Below are positions 38,968 to 51,800 of a stretch of DNA of 64,000 nt, one piece after another. The stretch lies in the NCBI GenBank assembly GCA_034231615.1, contig CM067307.1, forward strand, positions 3,921,647 through 3,985,646, read 5' to 3'. The position numbers and the translations under genes are program-made. Every line of letters starts with the position of its first letter. The first letter of the stretch is position 1. This DNA comes from Meghimatium bilineatum (taxonomy: Eukaryota > Mollusca > Gastropoda > Stylommatophora > Philomycidae). The notes under the pieces are model-generated. The model ran no database searches. It had not been told where the DNA came from and worked only from the letters and a program-made list of their open reading frames with translations.

Positions 38968-39635
38968 GGTAGGCCTATATATGGCTATATATCCACATGT
39001 TGCATATAGCACACATCAAAACATCCGATAGGGTCTAAAATCGATGCACAATTCAAATGAGATGTTATTAATTACTTCAACATCCGGTCTTGTTATTATG
39101 TACTTTGGTCTGCATTCAAAAGTCTCCACAATTATATTAAATCATTTTTTTGAAAGTTTTTGAAACCTTTGATAATGTCCCTCGTGATCTCACAAATATT
39201 TACTTGACGGACTGTAGACTTTGGCCTGATTCTACGCTTTGGCTGTCCTTGAATATATTAGTTAATTATTCATACTTTTGATGTATCGCGTGAGCAGAAG
39301 TGCGCGATGTAGTCAATAATTCCCAAGAGGTAGCCGGTTAATTCAGGAATATAGTGGCTACAGAAGTGACTTTCGCCAATATAACACCTACTAAAAGAAT
39401 TCAGTCAAGCCTTTTGTGTCATGTTTTTCATTATTCCCGTGAATTTCGTTGACAGGCAACACTCAGGCGACACAAAAGTATATACTCTGTTCATTCTAAG
39501 ATTGAAGTGGGTGAAAACACACCCATATATTACTCCGCGACAGGTGGTTTTTATACAGCTGATGACATAATTAATTATTCAGAACTTATGTTATAGCAAC
39601 CCTGTCCCCGCCTAAATACAACTGAGAGCTTATAA
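38660..39635. other. Intergenic; (TA)20 at 38924-38963, nothing else recognised
   Basis: No coding exon or known repeat seen apart from the TA run. Confidence 0.45.
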
Positions 39636-39639
39636 CAAA

Positions 39640-39825
39640 CGATCAGCTGAATACAGAGCAAAGGGAAGACCGAGAAAGAGATGGATCGATAACATCACGA
39701 CCACCCTCCTCAAACACGGGCGTAGTACGACTCAAGCGTCACATCTGGCCTTGAACAGAAACGTACAGCTCCCACCCCTACGTTTAACGGCAAGTGTGGG
39801 TGCTATCTACCAGCTTCCACCAGGG
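39640..39825 (+). mobile_element. LINE ORF2 C-terminal relic
   Basis: Frame AEYRAKGRPRKRWIDNI, SHLALNRNVQLPPLRLTASVG. Open and well preserved. Related to 11225-11560. Confidence 0.78.
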
Positions 39826-39948
39826 TAGAGACAATAGAGAGGGAACTATAATGGCTGCCCCCTGAACTCTTGGTGCCTGCGCAGCAATATAACAGCGGGT
39901 ATAGTAATTTATCATGGAATGATAAAGATATATTATATGGGAAAAAAT

Positions 39949-40104
39949 GTAAAACATACATTACAATTGTGATAGACATATAAAACATACATTACAATTG
40001 TGATAGACATATAAAACATACATTACAATTGTGATAGACATATAAAACATACATTACAATTGTGATAGACATATAAAACATACATTACAATTGTGATAGA
40101 CATG
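39949..40104. repeat. 31-bp minisatellite, 5 copies
   Basis: AAACATACATTACAATTGTG plus ATAGACATATA. Confidence 0.93.
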
Positions 40105-40207
40105 TTTCATTTAGCAACAATAGATTGAAATTAACAACATTATTATGTTCTAATGAACTATATTATTGCGCATTTAACATTCGATTTATGCATTCTGCGT
40201 CCAACAG

Positions 40208-40262
40208 CCAATCACAAGCATTGACCTACTTCATTCATAGAGTGAACAGAGTATATAAATAG
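40208..40262 (+). promoter_or_regulatory. Candidate core promoter (CCAAT and TATA box)
   Basis: CCAAT at 40208-40212 and TATAAATAG at 40254-40262 in correct order and spacing. About 40 bases downstream is an ATGAA|GTAAGA, a possible short first exon and donor. It could drive the transporter gene 5.5 kb downstream. No transcript evidence. Confidence 0.3.
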
Positions 40263-40962
40263 TGACCATCGACAACACAGCAATAATCAAAAACATGAAG
40301 TAAGAAGGCTGATTGTGTTGGATTTTACTGTTTTGTCTTATTTTGTGATTGGCCGGGCTACAGCGGTCTAAATAATAGATCGTATTTAAATAGCTAATTT
40401 AATGGAACGTGTAGATGAGGGAGTGTGAGTTCACAAGAAATACTACATTTAGTAATAGAGAACAAACGAAAAAAGCGGGTAATATTCACCCCTATTTGAT
40501 GGTATTCCTCCTAAAAGTGCTACCAAAAATTTTATGAAAATTAAGATAGCAAAAAACAGAAAATGACAATTTTAAAAATATAATCTACCTTTCTTTAATC
40601 TAATCTACCTCACATGCAAAGGGCATGTGTATGGCCTTGGCACCAATATATACTGGGGGTGGGGGCAAAGATTGTGATGTTGAAATATCTCCAATCTTTA
40701 CGACCATATGTTCAAGAAAAACTTTATATTCAATCAATCTAGTACGTTATGTTTGTGTTGTATGCTTATAGTAATGTCGCGAGTTAATAAATATGTCCTG
40801 CTCTATTTTTGCCAAAACAAAGCGGTGTCGCCGACTGGAGAAGTCGATTTGATTCTTCTTTGCAACGTTTAGATGTTTATAATTATCTATCGAAGTTTCT
40901 CATTAATAGTTTGTATCGGAATTGTTTCCTGTACAGTTTTAATATATCAAGAAGTCATAAAA

Positions 40963-41026
40963 ATGAAGGGTTTGTTGGGTTACCGGCACATCGGATGTGT
41001 TTACATGACCGTTTTAGCCATCTCTG
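40963..41026 (+). CDS. Possible first coding exon (hydrophobic N-terminus)
   Basis: ATG in AAAAATGAAG context encodes MKGLLGYRHIGC then VYMTVLAIS, signal-peptide-like, followed by a strong donor CTG|GTAAGA in phase 1. Joined to the AG at 45742, it would read in frame into the transporter ATG (adding E-T before M-A-G-P). That is a one-in-three coincidence, and MCTs normally have no signal peptide. Confidence 0.28.
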
Positions 41027-41104
41027 GTAAGAAAGAGTTTAATATAGACCTGACAACGTCCAGTTTTCAGATCAAGAGAACTATCAGTCTGGTGTACGTA
41101 AGAC

Positions 41105-41345
41105 ATCATCATCATCATCATCAGGTGCCATGCCGGGTGGCGTAGGCGGTCATGGCTCTCCACAGCTCTCTGTCCACAGTATTATGTATCAAAGTCGTTG
41201 TTGTTTCTTTGCCGTGCCAGGTTGTCAAACTGTTTAATATTTTCTCACGTTGTCGCCCTCTGTCTCTGGTGCCTTCAATCTTGCCTGTTGTGATTATGTT
41301 CTCTAAATCTGCCTGTCTCATGAAGTGGCCAAAAAAAGAAGATTG
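41105..41345 (-). mobile_element. LINE ORF2 C-terminal relic with (GAT)n tail
   Basis: Minus frame: MRQADLENIITTGKIEGTRD, LNSLTTWHGKETTTTL and NTVDRELWRAMTAYATRHGT, then a TGATGATGATGATG tail. Same family as 12471. Confidence 0.82.
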
Positions 41346-42238
41346 CCTTCAAAGAAGATTGCGTAAGACATACAAAAAAAGAAAATTGCCTTCAAAGAAG
41401 ATTGCGTAAGACATACATGCTACATATACGTATATGGGCATAGACCGTATGAATAGTAAGTGTCATATACCTTTTGAATACCCACACAATAGGCCTATTG
41501 TTATAAAAGTTGCTAGGCTCACCAACAATCATCAGAAGTTTTTTTATGACGTGTGTTGTCGGCCGTGACATTCGCTATATGTCTACTTTGTTCTAATGAA
41601 GGTGACATTTGAATACAGTGACTATATTGATTAATGGTGAACAATGGATACCTGAACAGAAAGTAAACATGGCCTAAAAGACTAATTTAAAAAAAAAAAT
41701 TTCCGTGCAATTTCGTTGGTCTTCCATGGTTTTTTGTGTGGAAAAGGTGACTCCAAGTATATAAATAGTTACCAACGAATACACGACAATTATATACAAA
41801 TATAATCAATGAAGGCCTGTTTATGTTCTATTGAGTGATGTGTATTGAGCGCAGTCATGGCTTATGCTAGATGGAGGTTTCACATGTGTAAACTATGTGC
41901 ACATCACACAAATAATGTATAAATAAGATATGTATTGATGGATGTTTGTCAGTTTGTTTAGATCTTTTTGATTAGAAGCTGGCTTCACGGCACGCAGGGC
42001 ATTCCTATAAGCGCCTCGCCCTCCGTTCCAGCAGCCATCCCAGTGTATGTAGACTCATAGTTGTGGTCAGGTGTTGATTATTTGTGATTTTATAGCAATG
42101 CAACACAACTGCCTATAGTGTCTATCTCTTTTAACTTGTTTTGTGTGTGTGTGAAATGAGAACTTTTCATGATCCTTGATTAAGAAACAGCATAACTCCC
42201 AAAGAGGGCATTTTCATAAATGCTCTGTTTGCCATTCC
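41346..42238. other. Intergenic, nothing recognised
   Basis: A short duplicated stretch (GATTGCCTTCAAAGAAGATT, about 41340-41410). Otherwise no repeat or gene. Confidence 0.45.
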
Positions 42239-42239
42239 G

Positions 42240-42340
42240 TCAGACATCTAAAAGTATATAAGCTCAGTGTCCCAGTCAGTTGTTGGTTGTGTCAGACATC
42301 TAAAAGTATATAAGCTCAGTGTCCCTGCCAGTTGTTGGGT
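42240..42340. repeat. 53-bp duplication carrying a TATA-like box
   Basis: CAGACATCTAAAAGTATATA plus AGCTCAGTGTCCC, twice. Confidence 0.9.
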
Positions 42341-42370
42341 ATGCGCTCTCTGATCTTTCTACCAAAGACA

Positions 42371-42546
42371 CACTTTCTTCCATCTCCCCTGGTCACTCCT
42401 ATTTCTCCCATCTCCCCTGGTCACTCCTATTTCTCCCATCTCCCCTGGTCACTCCTACTTCACCCATCACTCCTGGTCACTCCTATTTCTGCCATCTTCC
42501 CTGGTCACTCCTATTTCTCCCATCTCCCCTGGTTTCTCCTATTTCT
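42371..42546. repeat. 28-bp CT-rich minisatellite, about 6 copies
   Basis: CCCATCTCCCCTGGTCACTC plus CTATTTCT. Confidence 0.92.
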
Positions 42547-42805
42547 ATCATTCTCTGATCATGTACATTGTTGTTTTTTGTCCAGCATCCTCTTCATCCT
42601 TGTGTTATGTATCCGTGACTGATCTAATTAATTCAGTCCAGTCTCTTCACATCACTTTGTCATTCACTATAGATTTACCCGCCAATGTGTCCGCTCTTTC
42701 TTTTCCACTGACTCCCTCGTGATCAGGACAGGGGCGGTGTATGTGGTGCTCTGTGCGTTGTTGACATAGATAATGTTGGTGATAAATTATAGCAGACAAT
42801 ATTAA

Positions 42806-42896
42806 TGATACATTGATACAGTGACGTATCCATGATACAGTGTCGTATCCATGATACAGCGACGTATCCATGATACAGTGACGTATCCATGATACA
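42806..42896. repeat. 19-bp minisatellite, 5 copies
   Basis: GATACAGTGACGTATCCAT. Each junction gives GTATCCATGATAC, an interrupted palindrome, and most carry TGACGT. Confidence 0.9.
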
Positions 42897-42904
42897 GAAA
42901 ATAG

Positions 42905-45070
42905 AGACATACCTGCAGACTTTCACTATTGCTGTTGCATATAAATAATGTAGAACTGGGCAAGACAGGAAGTAGATAATGATTGCGATTCATTATTACA
43001 TCCCAACTCTTGTTGTCTTAGCTTAGCAAGTCTGGTTATAAATCTGTGTCACGGCACGTGATTTCCCACCCTCCCCCAATAAGTGCTCAGCTGCCTGGTC
43101 AAAGGTTGAGAAACGTTTTGTCTAGTCCACTTTCAGCAGCACTTACCGTGTATAAATGGCGGGATTTCTCGACCTACAATCTTCCCAGAGTATACATTTC
43201 AGTTTAGCTAGATCGACTACTGTAGTTATTTCAGTTTAGCTAGATCGACTACTGTAGTTATTTTTGCTGATGAGTGACATCATCGTTACCTGCTGAGCCA
43301 CAACGTGGAAATCTGAATATAGAAGAAAAATATGAAACGGGGGTTGTAAAACGTCACAGAAAGAGTCGATTAACAAAAAATAGCCGGAATTTCACTTACA
43401 TTATGTTCCAGGTCCTTCTTCAAAATAGTTCTGCTTACTGCTCTCACACAGCGTCACTCATTTTTGCAGAAGAGACGATATATACTTTATGTCACGTTCT
43501 AGCGAAAAGCACACGAAAATCCCATATGCCCTATTTCAAGATAGGTGGCGCTTTATGAGATCAGAGCGTAAAACTATCACGGATAATGACTAGTTTTCTA
43601 GCTATACTTGTGACAATTGAGTCAACAGAATTCACGAAGGAAGTATCCCTTGATTTATTTTCTAACTCTTGTATATAGATGCATGTGGCCAAACACACAT
43701 GTTGTCGGTATTATATTCACTACACCAACTCGGTTGATGAATGGTTGGAATATAATTACACCTTCTTGTCTGAAAACTCACCATGTCAATCATACGAGTT
43801 CTTTTTATGTCAAAATATGGACATAGACACCTTTTTAAGATAGACACGTATCATGTACTCCAGTAAGACAAGATAGGCACGTATCATGTACTCCAGTAAG
43901 ACTTACAAACACGCTTAGAATTCTATGTAGACATTTTTGACTTTAGTTTTCAGTTTTTATTGTTATTTATCTTTGTTGAACTTTCACTGGCTCTCTTTTT
44001 TAGCAGGACAGTTGTCCAACTAGATTTCAGTAGAATTCAGTCAAAGAACAGAACTGTTATGATTTGCGCCAATGAACAAATACATCCGACCTCGGATGTT
44101 CTAACTCATACGTTCAGTGTTGTACCATTTCCACTGAACAGTGTACCCCCATTTCCATATGTCTAGTAGATCAGATGTGCTTTAAGCAGTTTTCGCTACT
44201 GCACGCTGGTCACCAACTTCAAACTTAGCCAAGATAAAATCTATTTTGCTAAATATGCAGTTTTTTTCGAGTTTGCAAATTACAGATGTAAAACGGAATA
44301 ATAGATAATTGGCATAATAGTTCTCTGCGGGTATTCTGACATTATTGCACACATTTCACTAAAGAGGGTTTTTATTTTTGCATTCATTCCGCAGAGACTG
44401 ACTATTTTGTGGTGATTATTCTAGAAATATGCTGTACGCTTGCACAGAGAACTATATTCTGCAGAATATGTCGTATTGTTATAATAGATTCTTGTACTGC
44501 AATATAGATTTTATGACAAGAATAAAGTTAACTAAGCTCAAGGTCGCAACGCTCCATAGTCAAGACTTTCATTCCGTGGAAGGTCCAATTAAAAGACTTG
44601 TCTATATATGGATAAGACAACAGTAGTGAACATGATCTCCGCCGTGAGGAAGCCTGTTAAGGACCTATGTTGAGAATCAATCGTTTTTATTTGATACATA
44701 CCTCGATGTTTCAGATATCTGCAAAGTCCTCATCGGTGCAGAGCATTGTCCAGCCGGTAGCACTGCACAGTGAGTTCAAAATTCTTTGAAATTTAAAAAC
44801 AATTATGGATACCATCCGAATAACTTAGAGTTCAAATAGAAACATCAACTTTGAACCGAAAGGGAAACTCCACTTACTGGCACAGGGAACAGGAGAATAA
44901 AATACATACCTCTTTTGCAGCGGAAATGACAGCAAAGAGCCTAATAAGAGCTGGACAGCAGAACCACTTTTCTCGTATCTATGAGCGTGTGTGTCTTATC
45001 TCCTTTTCTCTCATAATAACCCACAGTATTATTTCATGAACGAGATACACTTTTTAAAATCTAGTGAAAT
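42905..45070. other. Region before the transporter gene: small duplications, no gene recognised
   Basis: Holds a 33-bp duplication at 43196-43262 (CAGTTTAGCTAGATCGACTA), a 34-bp duplication at 43850-43905, a family C-like fragment at about 43980-44140, and a TATA-like GTATAAATGG at about 43150. The frame at 43274-43558 has no ATG start and no recognised domain. Confidence 0.45.
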
Positions 45071-45074
45071 CCCT

Positions 45075-45190
45075 CTATAGCTCATCTTTTTATACCAACC
45101 CACTATAACGCATCCTTTTATACTACCCCACTATAACGCATCCTTTTATACTACCCCACTATAACGCATCCTTATATACCACCCCACTAT
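45075..45190. repeat. 28-bp minisatellite, left part
   Basis: CCCCACTATAACGCATCCTT plus TTATACTA. Units resemble TTATAAAAGGATGCGTTATA seen singly near 30357 and 47410. Confidence 0.88.
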
Positions 45191-45422
45191 AATAAATCAA
45201 TCAAGTGTCATGGCGTAGGCGATCATGTTTCTCCACGACTCTCTGTCTCTTGTGTTGTCAATAAGCTCGGTTTCTGAGCTTGTACCGTGCCACAATACAA
45301 GTCCATCTAGTAACTTTTCTCTTTGTTGTCCCCTATCATTTCTCCCCTTGATCTTTCCAGTGGTTATTAAGTGTTCAAGCTGTGTTCTTCTCAGCAAATG
45401 TCCTATAAAAATTGACTGTCTA
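45191..45422 (-). mobile_element. 5'-truncated LINE 3' end inserted in the minisatellite
   Basis: Minus frame LRRTQLEHLITTGKIKGRND, LLDGLVLWHGTSSETEL and RDRESWRNMIAYAMTLD, with a TTGATTGATTTATT tail. A possible target duplication CCCACTATAA / CCCACTGTAA lies on either side. Confidence 0.82.
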
Positions 45423-45540
45423 ACCCACTGTAACGCATCCTTTATACCAACCCTCTATAATGCATCCTTTCATACCATCCCTCTATAACGTATCCTTTTA
45501 TAACAAATCTCGATTGTGCATCTTTTTATAACAAATTTCC
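45423..45540. repeat. 28-bp minisatellite, right part
   Basis: Continues the array after the LINE insert with more diverged units. Confidence 0.82.
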
Positions 45541-45747
45541 CTATATAAAAACACTTTTCAATTTCACGGTCATCAATCGCATCATCATTGTTTCAACCAT
45601 CATTACATTCATCATCATCATCATCATCATCAACGCCATCATTAAGCAATTTCATCATTGCTGTCATAGTCGTTACAATTCTAGTCCCAGTGTCACACAA
45701 AAAGTAAATGTGTTCAAGTTAAATATGTTTGCTGTATCTCAGAAACG

Positions 45748-45861
45748 ATGGCTGGACCTAAGCATGAGATGGATAAGGGATGGGCCTGGGTTGTCCTGGC
45801 CTGTAGCTGGATGTCTCTCTTTCTAATCTGTTTCTTGTCTGCAACTGCTGGCATACTGCAG
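45748..45861 (+). CDS. Transporter exon 1: start and helix 1
   Basis: ATG at 45748 follows an AG (45741-45742) after a pyrimidine-containing tract, so a 5' exon probably splices in five bases upstream. It encodes MAGPKHEMDKGWAWVV and helix 1. Donor GTAATG at 45862, phase 0. Confidence 0.88.
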
Positions 45862-48800
45862 GTAATGTATTCAGAAGGAGAGAGAGAGAGAGATATATAT
45901 TGCGTGAGGGAAAGAGAGTATGTGAGGGAGAAAGTATGTGAGGGAAGGAGAGAGTATGTGAGGGAGATAGTGTGTGAGGGAGAAAGAGAGGGAGAGAGTA
46001 TGTGAGGGATAGAATGTGATGAAGAGAAAGTATGGGAGAGAGAGTGTAAAGGAGAGAGTATGGGATGGAGAAAGAGAGGCAGAGAGAGTGTGTGAGGAAG
46101 AGATAGAGTGTTGATGGAGAGAGTGTGATGGAGAGAGTGATTGTGAGAAAGGAAGGGAGAGTTTGTGAGGGAAAGAGTATGTGAGGGATAGAGAAAGTAT
46201 GTGAGAGAGAGTGTATGTGAGGGAGAAAGAGAGGGCAAGAGAGTGTGTGAGGGAGATAGTGTATGAGTTAAAGAGAGGGAGAGGGTATGTGAGGGATAGA
46301 GAAAGGGAGATATAATATGTGAGGGAGAGAGGGAGAGAATGTGTGATGGAGAGCGAGTATGTGAGGGAGAGAGAGTATTAAGGGAGAGAGGGAGGGATAG
46401 TATGTGAGGGAGAGTCTGTGAGGGAGAAAGATGGAGAGAGTATGTTAGGGAGAGAGTATATTAGGGAGAAAGAGATGGAGAGAGTATGTGAGGGATAGGG
46501 AAATAGAGAGTGTGAGGGAGAGTGTGTGAGGGAGAGAGAGTATATAAGGGAGAGAGATCTTACAATATTAATTAATTTAATATTGAAATGTTCTAATCTC
46601 TGACTCTGAAACATGAAGTGGTTAAACATGAAGTGGTTAAACATGAAGTGGTTAAACATGAAGTGGTTAAACATGAAGTGGTTAAACATGAAGTGGTTAA
46701 ACATGAAGTGGTTAAACATGAAGTGGTTAAACATGAAGTGGTTAAACATGAAGTGGTTAAACATGAAGTGGTTAAACATGAAGTGGTTAAACATTAAGGG
46801 GTTAAACATGAAGTGGGTCAGCATCTATGATTTCCTGTTCTGGAAGTAAGTCAGTTCTTTATGGTCACTGTGGATAACAATATATATGGGGGATCGTTCC
46901 TATGTTGAGCAGCTGCATGTTGCTGTGCACACTTGATGTCCAGCACAATGTACAACACGACAATGCACCAGTTTAAACTCCATATATGTTCTGTGGAGAT
47001 GTTACAGAACTGAAGGACATCAAAGTCCTACCGCACCCACCCTACACTACCATCCATGTACCTACTTGAGGTCAGTGTGACAGACTCATTAGCCGCACAA
47101 TCTCCTTTGTCATACTACCAAGATCTTCTCACTGTGGTTGATCAGTCAAAAGTCAATGAAAAGATTATTTTGCAAAGTGAAATAACTAAATATTTTGTTA
47201 GTATTTTTTTGTGTGTATAAATCATGAAATGTGCCGCAGCAAAAACAGAATCAACTTATGATTTGCTAAAATAATAAAATCACATTAGATACAACAATTT
47301 AGTCTGGACAGAAGAAATATTTCTATAATAACAGCATTCGCTATATACAGTACAATGAATAATTATAATCGGTGATCTTAAATGTGTTGTTATGCAGGGA
47401 AATTTGTTATAAAAAGATGCGCTATAGAGGGAGTCCTTTGAACTGGGCATCTATGATTACTTTACTTAATTATCAATGTCTCTATGACAAGATGACTGCC
47501 CGTCAGCAAAAATCTATTTCCATGATCTGATACAGTTCGAACATCAGTTTTATCTAGACATACATTCTACTTAATAAACAGAAATCTTCTTCAGCATATA
47601 CTATTTACGCCAGTTCTATTTCTTATTATGGGAACTTTTACACTCATTCACATTTCGATAGGTAAGTCTTGTGAACCAATTCCAAACTATGTGTGTTAAG
47701 GGATACAAATATGTGTGTGCTAGTGCATGGTAGCACAGCTTAGCAGGAACTATTTATTACAGAATTATGTCCAGTTCTGTGGCAGGTACAGAACTTGTAT
47801 TTGATGGCCAAAGTGCCAGGTTCAATTCTATCATAGACAAATATACATCTGGACTGTTCAGAATGTAATGACAACCTACAGAAAATAAGTATTTCCTAAA
47901 TATTAGACAAGCCAAAAAATGATAAGATGATCAGCACATTTTGAACAGGATATGCTATCAGCTTGTATGACATTATGTGTATTTTATGTACTAGGTTAAT
48001 ATTATGTACTATGCTTAGGCTATATTATGTACAAGGTTTCTATTATGTGTAAGGTTTATATTATGTGTAAGGTTTATATTATGATGCTGGAATATCGGTT
48101 TAATTAATAATTCTGAAATGTTATTGGTTATATTATTTTGATAATTAGAAATAACGCATATATATTTACAGGTTGAAATGATTGAGGACTTGGGTGTTGG
48201 TGCTGGTCCTGTTTCCATCATGACCTCCTTGTCTCTTGGACTGGCTTCTCTCTTAGGTATGTCATCAGTCAAACTAAACCAGCTGTTAAATTATTGGAAG
48301 TGTTGCTCTTAATATTTTATATTGAACTCTTTCAATTGTTTTGTCTAATATTCCAATCAGTGTCAAAACTGAAGTGACTAGAAGACACAGAATTAGAAAC
48401 GAGGTCATAAGAGAAAGAGTGAGTGTCATATCAATTCTACAATATATACAAAACCAACAGGTTCTGTCATTTGGAAAGAATGCTGTGTGATTCATTAGTT
48501 TATAAAGCATTTATGAAGAGAGGAGAAACAGAAAGAAGAGCCAGGGGTAGGCTTAGAGTACGCTGGATCGATAACATCAAAGATCGTGTAATACGAACAC
48601 CAAATAATATTATCTGAAGCTGCCAAAAACCTGAGAACAAGAACACTGTATCTCTCTCAACACCCGTGAAGGGTAAAAGAGAAAGGAAAGAAGAAGAATA
48701 AGTGGCAAAACTAGACAACGATTGGTCAGATTCCCCAGTTTGGAGCACCAAAAGAAATTCCATTGGGCATCACAATCCAAGTTAGTCTAAGTAAGATGGG

Positions 48801-51800
48801 GATTAGAATCAGAGATTCTATTGTGTACCACAATAAACTTGTAGGTATGGAGATGTTTGAACCCTCCACCCTCCAAGTAAGTAAATCAGAACATGACTCT
48901 TAGTACTAGCGGTTTAGCTGAACAGTTTGTAAGCCCTCTCTTTCCCCCCCCCCCCCCAAATTTTGTAACGATTTTCTGCAAAAAGGTAAACTGTTATCAA
49001 CTTTCTTAAGAAAAAGAGGGGATTATACATAAAGAAAATGGAATTTTTTTTTTATTTTAGGTAAAACTACCCCCCCCCCCCTTCTTACTAAAAATGAATC
49101 CTACTCTTTTAACCATACGGGTGAACTGTGATTCATAAAACATTTATTTATATGCACAATAAAATCACATTCAAGATTCGATCTTGATTACATTTACCAT
49201 GACAACCACAGGTAATATTTCTTAGTCCAGTTAACTGCTTATTACTTTTCACAATATTGCCATTTTTTCTGTAATATCTTAATAAAAACCTATTGATCAA
49301 AATGCTGATCCCTGTATTTGTTCAATGTAAAACTAGGTTTTGTTCTATTATAATTTTTACCATGAGGCAAAGATGTTCTTCAAGGTACTATGGAAGTTGG
49401 AAGAAGATGAGGTGGACAGAAGAAGACATGGCTGGTTAATATCAAGGCCTGAACAGAGTGTGATGTTTCCAAACTCATCAGGATGGTAGAGAATAGAGAT
49501 GCTTACTGATCTTTCTGCATCAAATGTTTCAATGTGAAACCCCTACTTTCTGCATCAAATGTTTCAATATGAAACCCCTACTTTCTGCATCAAATGTCTC
49601 AATGTGAAACCCCTACTTTCTGCACCAAATGTCTCAATGTGAAACCCCTACTTTCTGCATCAAATGTCTCAATGTGAAACCCCTACTTTCTGCACCAAAT
49701 GTCTCAATGTGAAACCCCTACTTTCTGCACCAAATGTCTCAATGTGAAACCCCCACTTTCTGCACCAAATGTCTCAATGTGAAACCCCTACAACCCTGAT
49801 GGGTTATATTATTATTCTATTATTATATTATTATTATATATTTTTACTGCAGATTTTTGTTCTTTAAATGTTTTAACAATTATAATTTTTTTATTGTCTA
49901 AATTAGGCCCATTGAGTGGAATCATGGCAGGCTTGCTGTCAGCACGAGTAACAGTTTTTCTGGGCACCATTTTAATGTCCTTTGGCATGTTGGCCACCAG
50001 CTTTTCATACAGCATTTCTGCTATGATGATTTTCTATGGAATTGTTACAGGTAAGATTGAATACAACATATTTATAATAACTTAAAATTAATTAGTTTTT
50101 GAGGAGTTATAAATTCTTTTCAGAGACCTTCAAATGCTATTTTTTTCCTTGTGTGCAATATTGTGCAGAGAAAGATCAAGGTGACGGTGGATTGAAGGAG
50201 TGATGGGCATCTTAACATCTTACAGTCAACATCACTGCCAATGTAGCAACACTAAGTGACCTGTCTCAGACACTAATCAATGGGCAAGGTGGTAACATGA
50301 CAAGGCACAAGGTGGATTGAACAAAAGCAGAAAGAAAGTAAATCAGAGTCTTCAAGTAGTATCTGACGACAGTAACAAGGGAAGTAAGTATAATAGCAAT
50401 ACAATGCTCCTATTGACTAAGTTCGATTCTCATCACATAGTTAAATCAGTTCATTAAGAATATCTGACCAATAATAAATTTAAAATATATAAACTACAGT
50501 AAAATTATGATCCAATAAAATATTATAAACACTTTGTAAAAGTGTTGCAAATCACAGAAAACACCAAAAAAAAACCCACATAAATTAATGTCTATTGATT
50601 TAACAGAAAGTCCTTCTGATCACAATTTAAATTTTAGTGTGTTTCCAGTGATTTGCTAATTTAATCATCCTGTTTCCAATGTTCACCAGAAAGGTAATAA
50701 ATCTATTTGTCTAGTTCCTTCAGCAACAAAACATGGTGCCATTTTCAGAAACCAGTGCTCTCAAGATTTAGTGATGTGTTTCTGTTCTGTTTAGTTTTGC
50801 CATGTAATTGAACCCATAGTCAAACCCTCTTTAATAATTGTAATTGTTCTACAGAGTTTCTCTAGTCTTTTTCTCTCTCTTCTACCACCTGGTACCCATC
50901 TGAATCCTTGCAGCAGTACTCTTTTACATTAATTATAAATACATGTCTGATACAAGTGAATAATTTGAGGATGTGTGAGATTATTGCTTAAAGCTATGGA
51001 GATATGTGCCATGAGTGATATTCTCAACAGGTAGTTTTCTGATTCATTGAGAAAGATGGAGTACATATGGGGATAACCTGAGTACAATGAAGTCAATCCT
51101 CTGTGCCTTTTGAGTCTTTATTTTATGTCTAGAAGACTACAGCTCTCAGCAGTTGTGATGACATGTTATCCAGGCATATTCTCGTGATACCATGGTTGCT
51201 GGTGCTCTTCTTGGTCAGATATCTTCAGCTTGCACCTGTGCTTGCTTGGGCTGTGGTCCTGCTCAATTTAGAGGAGGGCCTGACCAATCGTAGTTTCAAG
51301 TCTCTGTTGGCTGGACTACGCCTCATCTCTACTTTTTCAAGGAGTTGGCCTCGATGTAGGGGATGACTTAGCCAATCTTAGTTTCAAGCCTTTGTTGCCT
51401 GGACTAAGTTCTTTACTTCAAGGAGTTGGCCTTGATAGGGCTTTCAACAATCTGCAATGCTTTGTTAAGATGCTCGTAACCCAAAGAAGTTAAAAACTTA
51501 ATTGTATGGACAAAGTGCTGTGGGGCTTTCAGAAGAGGAAAACCTCACAATGTAGGCATATCATCTACTAGGCTACACTATTTCATGATCGCTGGCCACT
51601 GGTAGGACCTATAAAACTTCGACATGTGGATGCTTTGATATAAAAACCTGAACCCTTAATTTTCTGCTAGGTACACAATAATCAAACATTTTTTTTTTTT
51701 CTCACAGGACTTGGAGTTGGTATAGCATACTCAGCTATAGTCGTTGTCACAAGCTATTATTTTGAAAAGCAGAGAATGCTGGCAAATGGAGTCATACTAT

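Noticed and set aside
43274..43558. 94-codon open frame as a gene
   Set aside because: No ATG at its start, no recognisable domain and no splice partners.
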